Shown here: positions 29,666-41,558 of the stretch, in pieces
Layout of the letters: each line of letters begins with the position of its first letter
Numbering within the stretch: position 1 is the first letter of the stretch
NCBI GenBank assembly: GCA_933228895.1
Contig: OW121854.1
Span: forward strand, 13,581,131 to 13,645,130
Length of the DNA stretch: 64,000 nt
From: Platycnemis pennipes
Lineage: Eukaryota; Arthropoda; Insecta; Odonata; Platycnemididae
Direction: 5' to 3'
The notes under the pieces: generated by a model
Seen by the model: only the letters and a program-made list of their open reading frames with translations
The model's database searches: none
Told to the model about the DNA's origin: nothing
Translations under genes and position numbers: made by a program

Positions 29666-31480
29666 GTAGCATCACCATCATCACCACCACACCAACCCTA
29701 TCCCAACAGTTAACGTTAACTAAAGAACCCACCCCTCCAATAGCCTCAAAAACTAAAAGCGGTAAGGACAATCCCGTCGCGCATGAAACATAAAGCAGAT
29801 ACATTTTAGAATGTCCTATTCATTACCACTAATTTCTATTCGTCATTTTGCATTTTAATCACTCAGCCGTAACACAAAGAATTGTACCGGATGCTTTCCG
29901 AGGAGAATTAATTAATTCACCACACTGAAATGATTAAAGCATAGTTCGAGGGTGAGAACCAAATGGTCCAATTCGAATTAATCAATGGAGAGACGTACGT
30001 ACTAATTAGCTGAGGAATATTCCTTCCATTGTGTCTCCACGCCGAGTGGCCTTCATATCGTGGAAAGCTGCTTACACTCTGATGGAATTTTCTCCAATCC
30101 CATTCGTCCCGTGCATATCCGCTGATGCACCGGCGAAGCTTAATTGAATTCCGCCGCCTTCGCATCCCGTTTCGAAATCACACTTCGTCTTAGATTGCTG
30201 CGTCGTCAACAGGCAAGGTGCGCAGGCCAGACCTCTCCAAGAGAATGCTCGCCGTCAATTGCTTTCTTTCTCATTTGCGCGCTCCACTTTCGCATTCATA
30301 ATGGCGCGGGATCATAATTAAATCTCCATACAGCTCTCTCCCTTCGTCTAGGTGAGAGATTGTACATTATTATCCCCGGTCAACCCTTCGGAACATTGCA
30401 TCCATTCTCCTGCGAAGACTATCGTTGCTTAAGGAGGTTGGCTCGCGAGTGCTTGAGTCAAGTTGTCAGAGGAATCTTATTAATTTAAGTACGAGTATAT
30501 ACCTGCTAAGTGATCCTTACTTCACAAAGAAAATTACCTAAGCTATTGAAAGTCATAAGTATCACAAGAAATACGATGTAAAGTCGAAGGATTTCTTTTT
30601 TATGATAATTTTAATCAGGTCGACTATGGAGTCAATTCAGCACTTACTTTAAAGAAATAAATTCATTTATTCAATGAATTTACTAATTTATAACACCAGA
30701 ATATTACTACCAAACATTATGTTATAATATTTTTCTGAAATATGCTTTAATATCTCATTAGTAATGATATTATTCATACGCCATACATTTTACATAGAGC
30801 GACCGCAGCGCCACTTGAAGACAACTAACGCATTTCGTCTGCTATAAGCGCAGTAATTGGTGGATTTAGCGAAAAATACGGTGGGTTGATGCCTTCATTT
30901 TCGTGTCATTTTATTCCTTGTGACATTCGGCATAAAATATCAGTTTTTTGCAAAAATAACATGTCACTATGGTATTTTTAAACGTTATATTCCCATGTGA
31001 TGGCCATTCTCGCCGTTAATCGTATGCAATTTCAAATGCAATTTGTGTAAAAAGGAGTATGGGTTGGTATAATTATCTTTACTTTATTAGATAGAGGAAC
31101 TTTAGTTCTATAAGTGCTGAAAATATAAAAAAAAATTACATGACTTTCACTTTTCGGACCAATCTCCTTAAACCAATACACTCACGGGAGGAGGTGGGTA
31201 TTATCTTCATACTTCCTATTGGCATATGAAGTTTAATTAGAGGAAAACCAAAGTCATGGTGTGGGGATGGATGAAATGAAAGATAATAACTACACGACTA
31301 TGGGCCAAAGTCTTTAATCTTTCGTTACGCTATAACGAATGAAATTTGTCGTTATGGTAACGTCATTTGTTTCAAGTTATTCGTTTATCCACGTCGATAA
31401 AAAAATATGGCGTTTTCTTTGGTAACTGAAACGTCAATATTTATCCGGTGAGTAACGCAAGATTCAACACTCGGGCCATA
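29666..31480. other. Unassigned, possibly single-copy DNA
   Basis: 29880-30400 has a mixed composition with homeodomain-like ATTAATTA words and no repeat signature; the minus frame of 82 codons (29917-30165) is not recognised. The rest is AT-rich. Confidence 0.35.
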
Positions 31481-31489
31481 GGAGAGATA

Positions 31490-32020
31490 TAAGAAGAAAT
31501 GAAATCGTTCGCCTACCTTGGAAGCAAACTCAAGTGAGACAACAAGCTAGACGCAGAATAGTACAGCTGAGAAAGCATTAATGATTAAGACACCACTAAA
31601 ATGCTTAAAAAAGAATACAGTTAAACATAAGGAAGTAATAGTTGAAAAAAATCATATGGAATATAACACTCAAAAGGATCCGAGGCATGGACCTTCTTCA
31701 AAGCTGTTAAGAAAGGAACAGTACTGGCGTTGTCAAAAGTGGGCTGCTGAAGGTTAAATATAAGGCTGAAATGAAAAATGAAGATGCTTTTGAAGTGCCA
31801 ATGAAGAAAGTTAGAAGTGGACAAAAATATGGGAGTAAAGGGCCAGGTGGATTCAACACACCCTAAGACATAACGGATTTGTAAAGAACAAAATCGCGGA
31901 AAAATTAAATTAAAGATGAAGAGTAAGGGATAGGTACACTTTCTGAATAGAAATGAATTTTGAAAATAATGAAAATAATGTAATTGCGGTGGCTACGAAT
32001 GGAGAATGGGATTGAAACAT
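31490..32020 (+). pseudogene. RTE-like LINE remnant, heavily decayed
   Basis: 'KSFAYLGSKLK' near 31505-31540 corresponds to the FxYLGS block of the RTE family, followed by degraded matches through 'taagacataacggattt' (LRHNGF) near 31863. Many stops. Confidence 0.5.
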
Positions 32021-32337
32021 AATGATGACGAGAACTCTCCATCTCTCTTCACGTTATTCGTGCCATAGGTGAGTAAATCATTAAATTACCGTCGCTTAAA
32101 CATGTAGTGAGCGATATATCTCCAGCAACGTATATGGGTTTTTGCGCTTCAACTGCTCTCCAAAGTCATAGTTTCAATTCCGTCAGGGTTACACTATTCA
32201 ATGGGCCTCCTTCTTTAAATATATATTTACAGCATGTTTGTGCATGCTTGATTTGCTAATTCTATATTTTTTAAATTGCCAAGTTCAGACATGAATATAG
32301 TTTCTAATCCTTTTTGAGCATTATATATATAATGCAT

Positions 32338-32405
32338 GTTTAGAATGAAGTCACCCTCTGCCACACACCTTTATGTTGGCTTGGGTATATGGTAGACGTA
32401 GATAT
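32338..32405 (+). mobile_element. LINE 3'-end fragment
   Basis: 'caccctctgccacacacctttatgttggcttgggtatatggtagacgtagat' is a diverged CR1/Jockey-like 3' terminus. Confidence 0.5.
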
Positions 32406-32959
32406 CCATCGGAAGGCCTCAAGGCGGTAAACCACCGGACTGGGATGCACGTGGGTGAAATATGTGGTTGGAATAAGAGAAAAGAGCGAGTCGAAACAAA
32501 AGGAAAAGGATGTTTTCCCTTTGTCCAGGGAGCAGTCCTTTATTTTTAAGTCAGAGTACAAAATTGGGCCGCGTACACACCGTGTTGACTAGGAATATTA
32601 AGTCGCGAGCTTCGAACCGACCGCCTGCACGAGCCTTAATGAAAGGAAGGGGGGGGGGCGGAGGACACAGAGGGAAGATCATTACCACATATTTGCTTGC
32701 TCGCTCCGAGAAGTCAAATAACTCGGGATCTGTCTGAGTGCATCTGAAGCGAGTCGCCGTGAGCCAAGCTCAAAGGACTACAGGAGGGCAGGAAAACGCA
32801 ACGGCAGGAGCAAAATGGTTATGTAAATTGCTTTTGAATAGATTTTGTCTCGGGAACAATAATGTTTTTTTCAAGAGAACGCCTTTGAACAGAAAGCAAA
32901 ATTATACTCTCACATGAACTGCACAGTTTCAGGCGTCACTTGGTGGAACTGCATGTTTA

Positions 32960-33395
32960 CGTAGAAATGAAATAAAAATATGTACTCTGTATATTCCACA
33001 CTATTTTAATTTGCTGACCCGGGTTTCGTCTACTCCATAGACATTATCAGGGTAGCAGGATAGAGAGTAGCAAGCTCTATGCTAAGCTCTGTTCCATAGC
33101 CTTCCCTACTTCCAACGAATCCTGTCCTTGACCGTAAAAATTATGTCTCCTCTCCAGTTTTCCCTTAAAACCCTTCCCCCCATACCACCCTCCTATACCA
33201 TCTCCCCCCCTCCAAACAGTTTACGTATATAAGAGTGATGACTTACTCTCTACTATAGTACTACTATAGTAACTACTATAGTAATAACCTACTCTCTATC
33301 CTGTTACCCTGATAATGTCTACGGAGTAGACGAAAACCGGGTCGGCAAATTAAAATAGTGTGGAATAAACAGAGTATTTTTATTTCATTTCTACG
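32960..33395. mobile_element. Foldback element with about 100-bp inverted ends, Penelope-like signature
   Basis: Left end CGTAGAAATGAAATAAAAATA... and right end mirror each other over about 100 bp, including 'attccacactattttaatttgctgacccgggtttcgtctactccatagacattatcagggtagcagg'-type sequence. TTA flanks both sides (32957-32959, 33396-33398). The centre contains 'cctgtccttgaccg' and C-rich sequence like the Penelope-like remnant at 27420-27540. A 3-bp TTA target site would also fit a PIF/Harbinger MITE, so the class is open. Confidence 0.6.
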
Positions 33396-33399
33396 TTAT

Positions 33400-34150
33400 A
33401 CTCTCACCTCGATCTGTTTTTAGCTATATGAAACGATGCATATATTCAGACATAAAAGATATTTGGTTCGTGGAATTTAGATTATACGGGAGAGTGCTTA
33501 ACCTTAGGGTTAATGGTTTTACGCGAAACACCCCTAAGACTAATGCCATTTGGCTAACATAAACTCACACGAAGCTCCAAATTCTGAGGCTCCATCGTAT
33601 CACACCGAATTTTTGATAGTTTTACACCGTTTAAGACAAGTTATGCTTTAGCTACCCCACCAAACTTTGCTTTTCAATCGTCTATCGGTCCCATCCCTAC
33701 ACAATTTCTCTGTCCGAATCAGCATATAATCAAGGCACCCCTCTTCAAACCATCCAAAATACTTTTTCTTATTCTTCGTCGACCTGGTTTATCCTGCATT
33801 CTACCATCGTAAACGACCGTCAGTAGCCTTCTTTCCTCTCCAACTAAGTTCAACACCTCTTCATTGTCTACTTTTCTGTCCATCGTGCTTTCAACATTCT
33901 CCTTAACACTCTTATTTCTAGAGCTTTGACCATTTTCTCATAATCTTTCCCCGGAGTCAAAATCTCTTATCGATTCTCAGTTCCATCTCAAGCTCTTCAG
34001 TATTCTTTTCTTTGCATGCCTACTCAGGATTCTCATCATAAGTTCACTTATATTGGACGAATCCTCTTTAGCCAAAGTTTTTTTCTCGTGATATCACTTT
34101 TAGTACTCCCAACATCGTTTAATATGCTATCAAGGCAACAAAATTAAGTC
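33400..34150. other. Unassigned; T/C-rich, perhaps decayed LINE on the minus strand
   Basis: 33830-34080 has a pyrimidine-rich texture like reverse-complemented RTE sequence, but no block is clear enough to call. Confidence 0.3.
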
Positions 34151-34688
34151 CAATGGGGGCGTTTACTCGGAACTGAAATCGCAATTTTGTACACGAAATT
34201 GTTAGATGGAAACGAAAAAAGAAATTTAGTGAAAAAATTAATCTTCTAACCACAACCATTCATTCATAAAACAAAAATTAAATTAAGCAAAAGGTGACGC
34301 CCACCGAAAAAGCTGCTGTGATAACATAGACGTCACTTTCCTCCCGTCCTTGACTGCTCGTATGGGAAGGGAGGGAGTGGAGGGGGGTTCTTGGAAGGTC
34401 TGCTCGCATAGATGCTGTCGTAACTGCTCCAATTGGCCTAGTCAGCTGTGTCCCCCCTTTGCGATAAGGCGAAGTAGCTTCGCGGGCTCAGTTGTGAATG
34501 GACGAAGTCGTTATGCGTCAGAGGTTGCACCACACCCACTTTTCCGAAAGGGTTAAAAACATTAGTTTTTCGCCGCTTATAACTCGAGAAATAATTGACG
34601 GTTCAAAAAACAGGAAAATACGGGTCTTTTTAATTTACAAACTCTATCAGATTCGGTAATAAAAAAAATATGGTAAACGACCCCATTG
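34151..34688 (+). mobile_element. 538-bp MITE, copy 1
   Basis: Terminal inverted repeats CAATGGGGGCGTTTAC and (right, complement) CAATGGGGTCGTTTAC match at 15 of 16 positions. A second full copy in reverse orientation lies at 38967-39505. No coding frame; the 68-codon frame at 34350-34556 is not conserved in the other copy. If the outermost C is excluded, GTCC flanks both ends, but copy 2 does not confirm a 4-bp target site, so the superfamily is undetermined. Confidence 0.8.
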
Positions 34689-34754
34689 TCCTAGCCGATG
34701 CCATCTATATTAAATATTTGGTTTTCCTTTCATTCCCCGTTAATCAGAGCATCA

Positions 34755-35060
34755 CAATAGGCTATGGATCATAGAATTGGTTTGAGGCCTGTCTCCATTC
34801 AATTCTTGTATTGGCTAACCTCTTTTATAATTACGTCATTCTTCTCCAACACATCCTTCAATACTTGCTCCATTAATCTTTTGCGAGACCTTCTTTTTTC
34901 ATTCTTCCCATTCACTCTTCTCTCGACGATTGCATTCATCCGGCCATCATGTCTTAAGATATGGTAAATTAGATTATACCACCTTTTTTTTAATCATCAA
35001 CAGATTTCTTCGTTGGCTACTCGGCCGACCACTTTTATATTCATCATTCATCTGAAACAA
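34755..35060 (-). pseudogene. RTE-like LINE tail, minus strand
   Basis: The complement gives decayed forms of 'GRVANEE', 'LIYHILRHDGRMNAIVERRVNGKN' and 'LMEQVLKDV', the same blocks as at 24144. It begins with 'gttgatga'-poor sequence, so the 3' microsatellite is lost. Confidence 0.65.
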
Positions 35061-35139
35061 AACATTTCCAATGGTCCCAAACTTGAATTCTCCTTTGCTG
35101 TTGCCGTCCTCTCTAAATACCATCGTTGATCACATAAAT

Positions 35140-36166
35140 GAAGTTTCATAGCAATACTAGCTGTGCCCGGCATGCTTTGCAATGCCTTTTTTTCTTTCTA
35201 AGTTGGCACACATATAAAAATCAGAAACATTTACCAGTACAAAATACAAGAAAAATGATATTTTGTGTATCCAATTAAATTTGAACAAATTTAGTCAAGT
35301 GTTTTGAGATATACATTATTTTTGGTCTTGCCGCCCTTTGCAAAAACAAATACATTTTTTGGCTGTCCTACTGGTGAGCATGCAACATATAATTGATATT
35401 ATTCTATTGCATGTGATTAAGCAATTCGTAAACGATGTGTCTCGTAGCTTGATTGAGAATATCGCGTACCAATACTCATTTGTTGAAACGACTCGCGCTC
35501 TAACTATTGTGCAATAAAATTAATAATTCAGAAACCTTAGTGGGTGCGCGCATATCTCACTAAATAATCACTGTAAGTTTCATACGTTTAGCTGGAATGG
35601 AAATTCAATAGAAGAGAGAAAAATGAAATGTACACATAGTTTTATGAAATGTTAACATTTATTCTTAAGAGACAAATCCCAACATCATCGATGTTTTCAT
35701 TTGGAGGTGGCAATGGAAATTGCCTTAGCAACGCTTGGAAAAGATCCGAAAAAAAACAATAAATTTCGACACAAATTACGCATTGTAGAGAAATGTCTAT
35801 TACAAAGCGTAAATCAGTTGGTTGAATAAGAAGTTTTAAACCTTTGCCCGTTAAATAAAGAAGGATCAAAATAATCGACCAACATTTAGTTATTTTACTG
35901 AACGGAAGAAAAAAGTCTTGCGCTTTGATAGATTGAAAAACTCAATTTTAACGAATGTAAACACAAAATTGCCCCCCGGAATCGAACCCCGGGACTTAAA
36001 GGGGGATTTAGTGATTCAGAAAACTTCACGGGCGCACGTACAACAACCCACCAAAGTTATAACGTAATCTGATGAATGGTATTGAAGCGCATAAAAGACG
36101 TACAAACAAACATTCATTTTCATATATAAGATTTGGTTGGCAAAAATTAAGCGAGTTATAGGTTAA
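35140..36166. mobile_element. Decayed repeat surrounding the helicase remnant
   Basis: Runs from the AGCTGTGCCCGGC word to 'gacgtacaaacaaacattcattttcatatataag' (about 36095-36130), with a tRNA-like B-box in complement at about 35975-35990 (GGGGTTCGATTCC). These parts recur together in insect genomes, but boundaries are uncertain and more than one element may be present. Confidence 0.4.
35291..35400 (-). pseudogene. Helitron-type (Pif1-like) helicase C-terminal fragment
   Basis: The complement encodes QLYVACSPVGQPKNVFVF and, further on, KTKNNVY before a stop at 35291-35293. This corresponds to the last helicase motif (xQLYVACSRVG) and the C-terminal end of Pif1-like helicases carried by Helitrons, with R to P changed in the motif. 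A stop lies just upstream, so it is dead. The flanking 'actagctgtgcccggcatgc' (about 35156-35175) is a repeat word often found with such remnants. Confidence 0.65.
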
Positions 36167-36487
36167 CCTGGGGGGTTGTGTTTGAAACCTTCGGAATTAT
36201 CTCGAATAGGTAACTATGGAGTCACGTGGTATAAGCACGAATGGTTTGAAAATTTTATTTCTCTGAATCGTTCGTTACATTATCAAAAATTGTTTTCACT
36301 TGAGTTTTATTCACCTCTCTCGACTATATAGCCCACAAATGAGATAAAACACAAGCGTAAAAAATGAATGAGGTTGTAATCAGCGGTTTGAACACCTCAA
36401 ATTTGCGAGCCATTCTTGTTTATACCACGTGACTCCTTGGTTACCAATTCGAAATAATCTCGACTGTTTCAAACACAAACCCCCAGG
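36167..36487. mobile_element. Foldback/MITE with about 80-bp inverted ends
   Basis: Left 'cctggggggttgtgtttgaaac...ggagtcacgtggtataagcacgaatgg' is mirrored by the right end at about 36400-36487, with 15-20% differences. The 160-bp centre is AT-rich and noncoding. Target duplication not resolved. Confidence 0.7.
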
Positions 36488-38320
36488 AACCGAAAGAATG
36501 AATCGATTTCGATTTGAGGTACAGAAGATTGAGATCCAAAATCACATTCTCTTCTCTAAGGAATGGTGCGAGAGAGCTTTGAACGCCCGCCAACGTAGAG
36601 TTTACGTCTCCCGAACGACCAACTTCCTCCACACAAGCCAACCGCGGAGCAATTTAACTTTGAATCCGACCCTGCGTTTGAATTCAATGCTACCTTGCGC
36701 GGCTTCGCAGATCTTGAGAAGTGCGAAGATCTCCCTCCCAGCCATGCAAGTCTAAAGCAGCGTTTCCTGTTTATCTTGTGGCGAAGTTCTCCTTGCCGAG
36801 AATTTGGGAAGACTTCGCCGAAGGGCGTTGAGAAATTAGGGCAGAGAAATGAATGGGGTATGGAGATATAAGTTGCAGAACAAACACACAGAAATAGTGA
36901 AAAAATAAATTAAATTCGCTGAAAAAGTCGTCATGACCAGCCCCGCCAAGAACTCTAAAAGGGGAATGAGAGGAAATTGCTGATACGAGTTAGTAGTTAG
37001 AAATAATAACTTGCACGTCAAATTGTTAAAATTTTCGCGGTCCATGTTTGTCAGGCACTGTTCCTCAATTGAAATCGAAGGCCCTTTTTATCTTACTGCA
37101 AGTCTTGTTATGAAAATAATATCAAAAACAAGATTACATACAAATGTTTGGCAAAACATTATTGTACCATGACAGTCGAGGAGAAGGACAGTGAATCCTT
37201 TTACGAATCTATGTACAGCCTGGCAAAAAAACATACATAGTGTTACCATACACTTATGGATTTCTACTGTAGAGAGGAGCTCTAAAACAGAGCTAAAAAG
37301 AAGAAAAGCTGAAGGAAGGTAAGTTAGAGTAAGCATAATACTTTTCGATTTGGACACCATATTTAGTAAATTTCGTGCAAAGGTGACTAGTCAATGATCA
37401 CGCCTAGCAGGAACAGCAGAGTCACTTCAAGTACGTCTCAAAGAGCTCGCTAAAAATCATCACTTCAACCGCCTCCTAGTGATAGCGTACAAGAGTGTGT
37501 ATGCGAATTCCTTTCCCATGCCTTCCTGTTTCCGTATCCGCGCGGTAGACCACCACTTCATCAAGTATTCACGATCATCAAGTATTCACGAAATACAGTG
37601 GGGTTTCGATAGCTTCCGCTCGTCCGGGCGATGAATCCCGCCGCTAAATGGCCTGCCTCGCGATGGAAATGACCGGAATTGGGGGGAAAACGCAAAGAAC
37701 TTTCACCTCCTTCGTTTACGTAAGTGCACGGGAGTGTCCACGCTCGCTTTCGGGTTCAGAGGCGGACATCCGCCCCCGTGAGAACAAAAGGCGGCACTTT
37801 AGAATCGAGTCCATCCACCGGCGATAAGGAATAATGGTGTCAGGAGTTTACAGTTACGGAAGACAATGTTGGGGGAGGGAAGTCAGTTAGGGCTATTCCC
37901 AGCTATCAACAGTTGGACTCCTCGTCGGCTTTTCATTCACCAACTCTACTCGGGAAAAAATTATTCATTTACTTTTGGGGAAAGCATCGGTGTGGAACGC
38001 GGCTTTCTCTCCAAGTTGAGGTACAACCGCTATTAAATGATGCTTTCTCAGGTTTCCTCCACCACAGCGGATGAGGGACACCAAGAAGTTTCACAACGCT
38101 AAATCATCAACATTATGCCACGCAGGCAACCAGAATAATGTACGGCAAGGGTCGAACCATCTCGAGGGAAGCATTTGAAATCAGAGAGGCCTAAGTCTAC
38201 ACATACTATCATTTTAATAATATTTACATACAACTGAGGGGTATTATGCTCCTGCTTTTTGAAAAATATTAGATATGCATGCACTAAGAACGGGAAATTA
38301 GAGCTATAAATAGAATTTAT
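36488..38320. other. Unassigned
   Basis: Frames up to 108 codons (36429-36755, partly in the foldback) resemble nothing known. 37560-37900 is GC-richer. No repeats or RNA genes seen. Confidence 0.35.
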
Positions 38321-38826
38321 TTGTTCCTATTTGCGAAGACAGATATCACAATTCGAGGAGTGAAATTGGAACAAGTGGAGAACTTCACCTACCTCGGCAG
38401 CACCATAACTTGGGATGGAAGAAGCTCGACGGACATCATACGAAGAATAGACCAAGCTAAGGAAGCGTTCATGAAGAAGAGACAACTACTGTGCTCCAAA
38501 AACCTACGGCTACAAACAAGGAAGCACTTCATCAAAACATTCGTATGGAGCGTGGCACTCTATGGATCAGAGACATGGAGCCTCGGGAAAGCAGACCAGC
38601 GAAGAACTGAAGCCTTCGAAACATGGTGCTCGAGGAGAATGATGAAGATTTAATGGACAGATATAGTGAGGAACGAAGAGGTGCAGATTAAGAAAGGACA
38701 ATATGGAAAACCCCAAGGCAAAGGTGAATCTGTAAAGTGGAAAGAAATTCGGAACATACGGAGAACTGTGGCTCACCGGCGAGAACGATTCGCGACCCAT
38801 CGTTCACGGCCGGAGACATGGAAGGA
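38321..38826 (+). pseudogene. RTE-like LINE fragment, ORF C-terminal half
   Basis: An open run of 110 codons encodes 'QVENFTYLGSTITWDGRS', 'RIDQAKEAFMKKRQLL', 'TFVWSVALYGSETWSLG' and 'TWCSRRMMKI', the post-catalytic part of RTE-type reverse transcriptases. It then stops, and decayed sequence continues to 38826. It is the best-preserved open piece of this family here. Catalytic YxDD is not in the fragment. Confidence 0.85.
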
Positions 38827-38827
38827 T

Positions 38828-40381
38828 TAATCATTAGCTAGAATTGCATACGTTCTCACCACTGTATTTCAAGCGAAAAATACCAACACGACGGCTGCTA
38901 CTATCGCAGCTACGTAAGCCGTCTACCACGATCGCAGCGTCTGCTCGCCATATAATGCATGGCGAACAATGGGCTCGTTTACAATATTATTTTATCACCT
39001 AATCTGATAGAGTTTGTAAAATAAAAAGACGCGTATTTTTCCTTTTTTTGATACGTCAATTATTTCTCGAGTTATAAGCGGCGAAAAACTGATGTTTTTA
39101 ACCCATTCGGAAGAGTGGGTGTGGTGTAACCTCTGACGTATATCGACTTCGTCCAATCACAACTGAGCCCGCGAAGCTACTTTGCCTTATCGCAATGGTG
39201 GGGAAACAGCTGACTCTGCCAATAGGAGCGATTGCGAAAGCATCTGTGCGAGCACACCTTCCGAGAATCCCCCTCCACTCCCTTCCCTTCCCCTTAAAGT
39301 AGTCAAGGGCGTGATGAAAATGACGTCAATGATATCAAAGCAACTTTTTCGGTGTGCGTCACCTATTGCTTATTTTAATTTTTGATTTATGAGCGAATGG
39401 TTTTGGTTAGAAAATTAATGTTTTCACTGAAATTCTTTTTTCGTTTCCATCTAACAATTTCGTGTACAAAATTGCGATTTCGGTTCCAAGTAAACGCCCC
39501 CATTGTGAACAAAATAATCCGCAAAATGATCCGACTCACACAGTCGCCGTGTCCCAGGACGACCGTCGCGCCATCAAGGGTGCATGGATTGTACTACAAA
39601 CTATGTTGTTTATTCCATAAATGGGTATAGTTGTGAAGTTGATTTCTCGAATTCCACTGTACAGAATCGTCCCCCAAGGACGGACAATCTGCCTTCGACG
39701 AATACACCAGAGACTCTTTTTCTTCCGTACCCAAACGTTTCGTAGCCGAGGCCCGTGCCAACCGTCTTTCCACACCAACGACCAAATGAGGACGCTAAAT
39801 ACTTTTAAAGCATTTAAATGAGAGAGAAAGAGCATTAACCAACCACGCGTGTGCAAAAGCGTTTCGTCCCGAGGGAACGAAATATATAATAGACTTTCGC
39901 CTCCTCCAATTAACGCCACGGCACCCGAAGGGAGCGTGACAGATCCTTGCCCGCCCCATTACCTCCCTCAGTCGTCGCCCGAAGAGGTTGCCAATCCAAC
40001 GATTGGGGCACACACCGTTTTGATTCGAGGCCTCCTCATTCAATTAGCACCGCTCCATTGCCTCGAAACCAGGGGCCTTATTCTGTAAAGTCGAATTCGA
40101 GATTCCGACGTCACAACAATACCCATATATGGAAAAAATGTCATAGTTTGTAGTACAAACCGTGCTCCCTTGATGCCGCGACGGTCGCTCCGGCTCAAGG
40201 CGACGGAGTCGGATCATTTTGCGGATCATTTCGTTCATAATCCGTCGCCAAATATTTCCTGGCGAGCAGGCGCTGCTATCGCGGTGGGCACCGATAGAAG
40301 CTTCGATTGTAGCAGACGACTTGTTGATATTTATCGCGCGGGATACAAGGTGAGAATGTATCTAATTCTAGCTAATGATTA
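38828..40381. mobile_element. Large inverted-repeat (foldback) element, left arm split by a MITE
   Basis: Ends TAATCATTAGCTAGAATT (38828) and its complement (to 40381). With the MITE at 38967-39505 removed, the left arm is 38828-38966 plus 39506-39678 (312 bp) and matches the right arm 40069-40381 (313 bp) in inverted orientation, with moderate divergence. The inner ends of both arms carry CCAGGGGCCTTATTCTGTAAAGTCG-type sequence. The centre (39679-40068) has overlapping unrecognised frames up to 127 codons. Alternatively these are two inverted copies of a 313-bp MITE. Confidence 0.75.
38967..39505 (-). mobile_element. 539-bp MITE, copy 2 (inverted relative to copy 1)
   Basis: Reverse complement of the repeat at 34151-34688 over its whole length, including the 16-bp ends (here CAATGGGCTCGTTTAC at the left). 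Flanks read GCGAAC and GTGAAC, one mismatch in six, and the undisturbed right arm of the host foldback reads ATGAAC at the matching point, which supports a short duplicated target. Confidence 0.8.
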
Positions 40382-41558
40382 AATCTTTCATGTCTCCGTT
40401 TCCTTGCCGCTTATACAGTTATAGGTATATAAAACTATTTGTTTTGTTTTCAATTGTCGCCATGCAATGTTTTTGTTTAATGTTGATTAAAAATTGTCGA
40501 GTGGTCTAGACATAGGTATAAGTTTTTTATTCGTGTAAAACTTCTACGTAATATTTTAATGCTACTGCAGGGGTGATCTACATTATAGAGAGAGATGGTA
40601 TCATGTTGGAAATCACATTGTTTGAGCAAATCTCATTATGCTGGCAATTGTTTTGCACGAGTACCTTTCTTTGTGTGGTTGTATTCTACCGACAAATTCT
40701 GAAATAGTATGGACGTCCCCCCTGTGTGGTTATCTCCCCCTCCCGCACACCTTTATGGTGGCTTGCAGGGTATATGTAGACGTCCTTTGGTCTTCGGACG
40801 CGTACATTATCGCAGGATATGTTCAATATTAGAATGTTGTTCTATATTTGTTATCTGCTACTGTGATATCAACCATTCCAAATCAATGTACTATATAAAT
40901 AGAAACATAGGCGGACAGAGGAATATATGCACGAAGATGTAATTATTCCCTCGCGAAAACAATATAATTACAGAAACTGTCGACACAATCAATTGATAAA
41001 ACCAAAAAAAGTTGTGATTTAATTCCAAAGGTGTAATCACTTTCAATTTTCAGAAGTTTCACTTTCTTAATAAGTCCGCCGTTATTCCATACCAGCATAT
41101 ATTGTTACATTTTAAAGCGAATAGATTGATTACAAACATCAACAGTAAGTCATGTTGATTAACTATTGTTAATTACCTCAGCTTGTTCCTTCCATTGTAA
41201 TAATGGCGCGCTGGATAGACATAACATAACGTTGGATAACAGTCAACTGTTAAACGTCATTTCGGCGGTGAACGATGTTCGCGAATCGTTCGTCGCGGTG
41301 ACCCACGACTCTCCATATGAGCCGAAATTCTTTCGACTTTACAGAATAGGCCCCCAGGACTCAGGAGTGGGCCGAACACAGAGCTCATCCACGGAGCCGA
41401 CAGGCGCGCATTGGAGTCGGGGAACTACGAGAGACCAAGCAGGTGTACCTACTGACCGAAATAATTACTTGGAGTTGAAATTCACAAGCCATAAGAACTA
41501 AGAGTGTGACATGTGTGGGAAAGTGCAACGCAAAAGGAAAGGAGAGCCGTTATTCATC
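40382..41558. other. Unassigned, with LINE and repeat fragments
   Basis: 40725-40785 is a plus-strand LINE 3' end ('ctcccgcacacctttatggtggcttgcagggtatatgtagacg'). 41330-41358 ('gactttacagaataggcccccagg') is a third occurrence of the inner-arm terminus seen at 40069, so 40069-41358 could alternatively be one TIR element. The frame 41166-41501 (111 codons) is not recognised. Confidence 0.4.

Noticed and set aside
35970..35995. Possible tRNA 3' end on the minus strand
   Set aside because: GGGGTTCGATTCC looks like a T-loop, but no A-box or cloverleaf follows.
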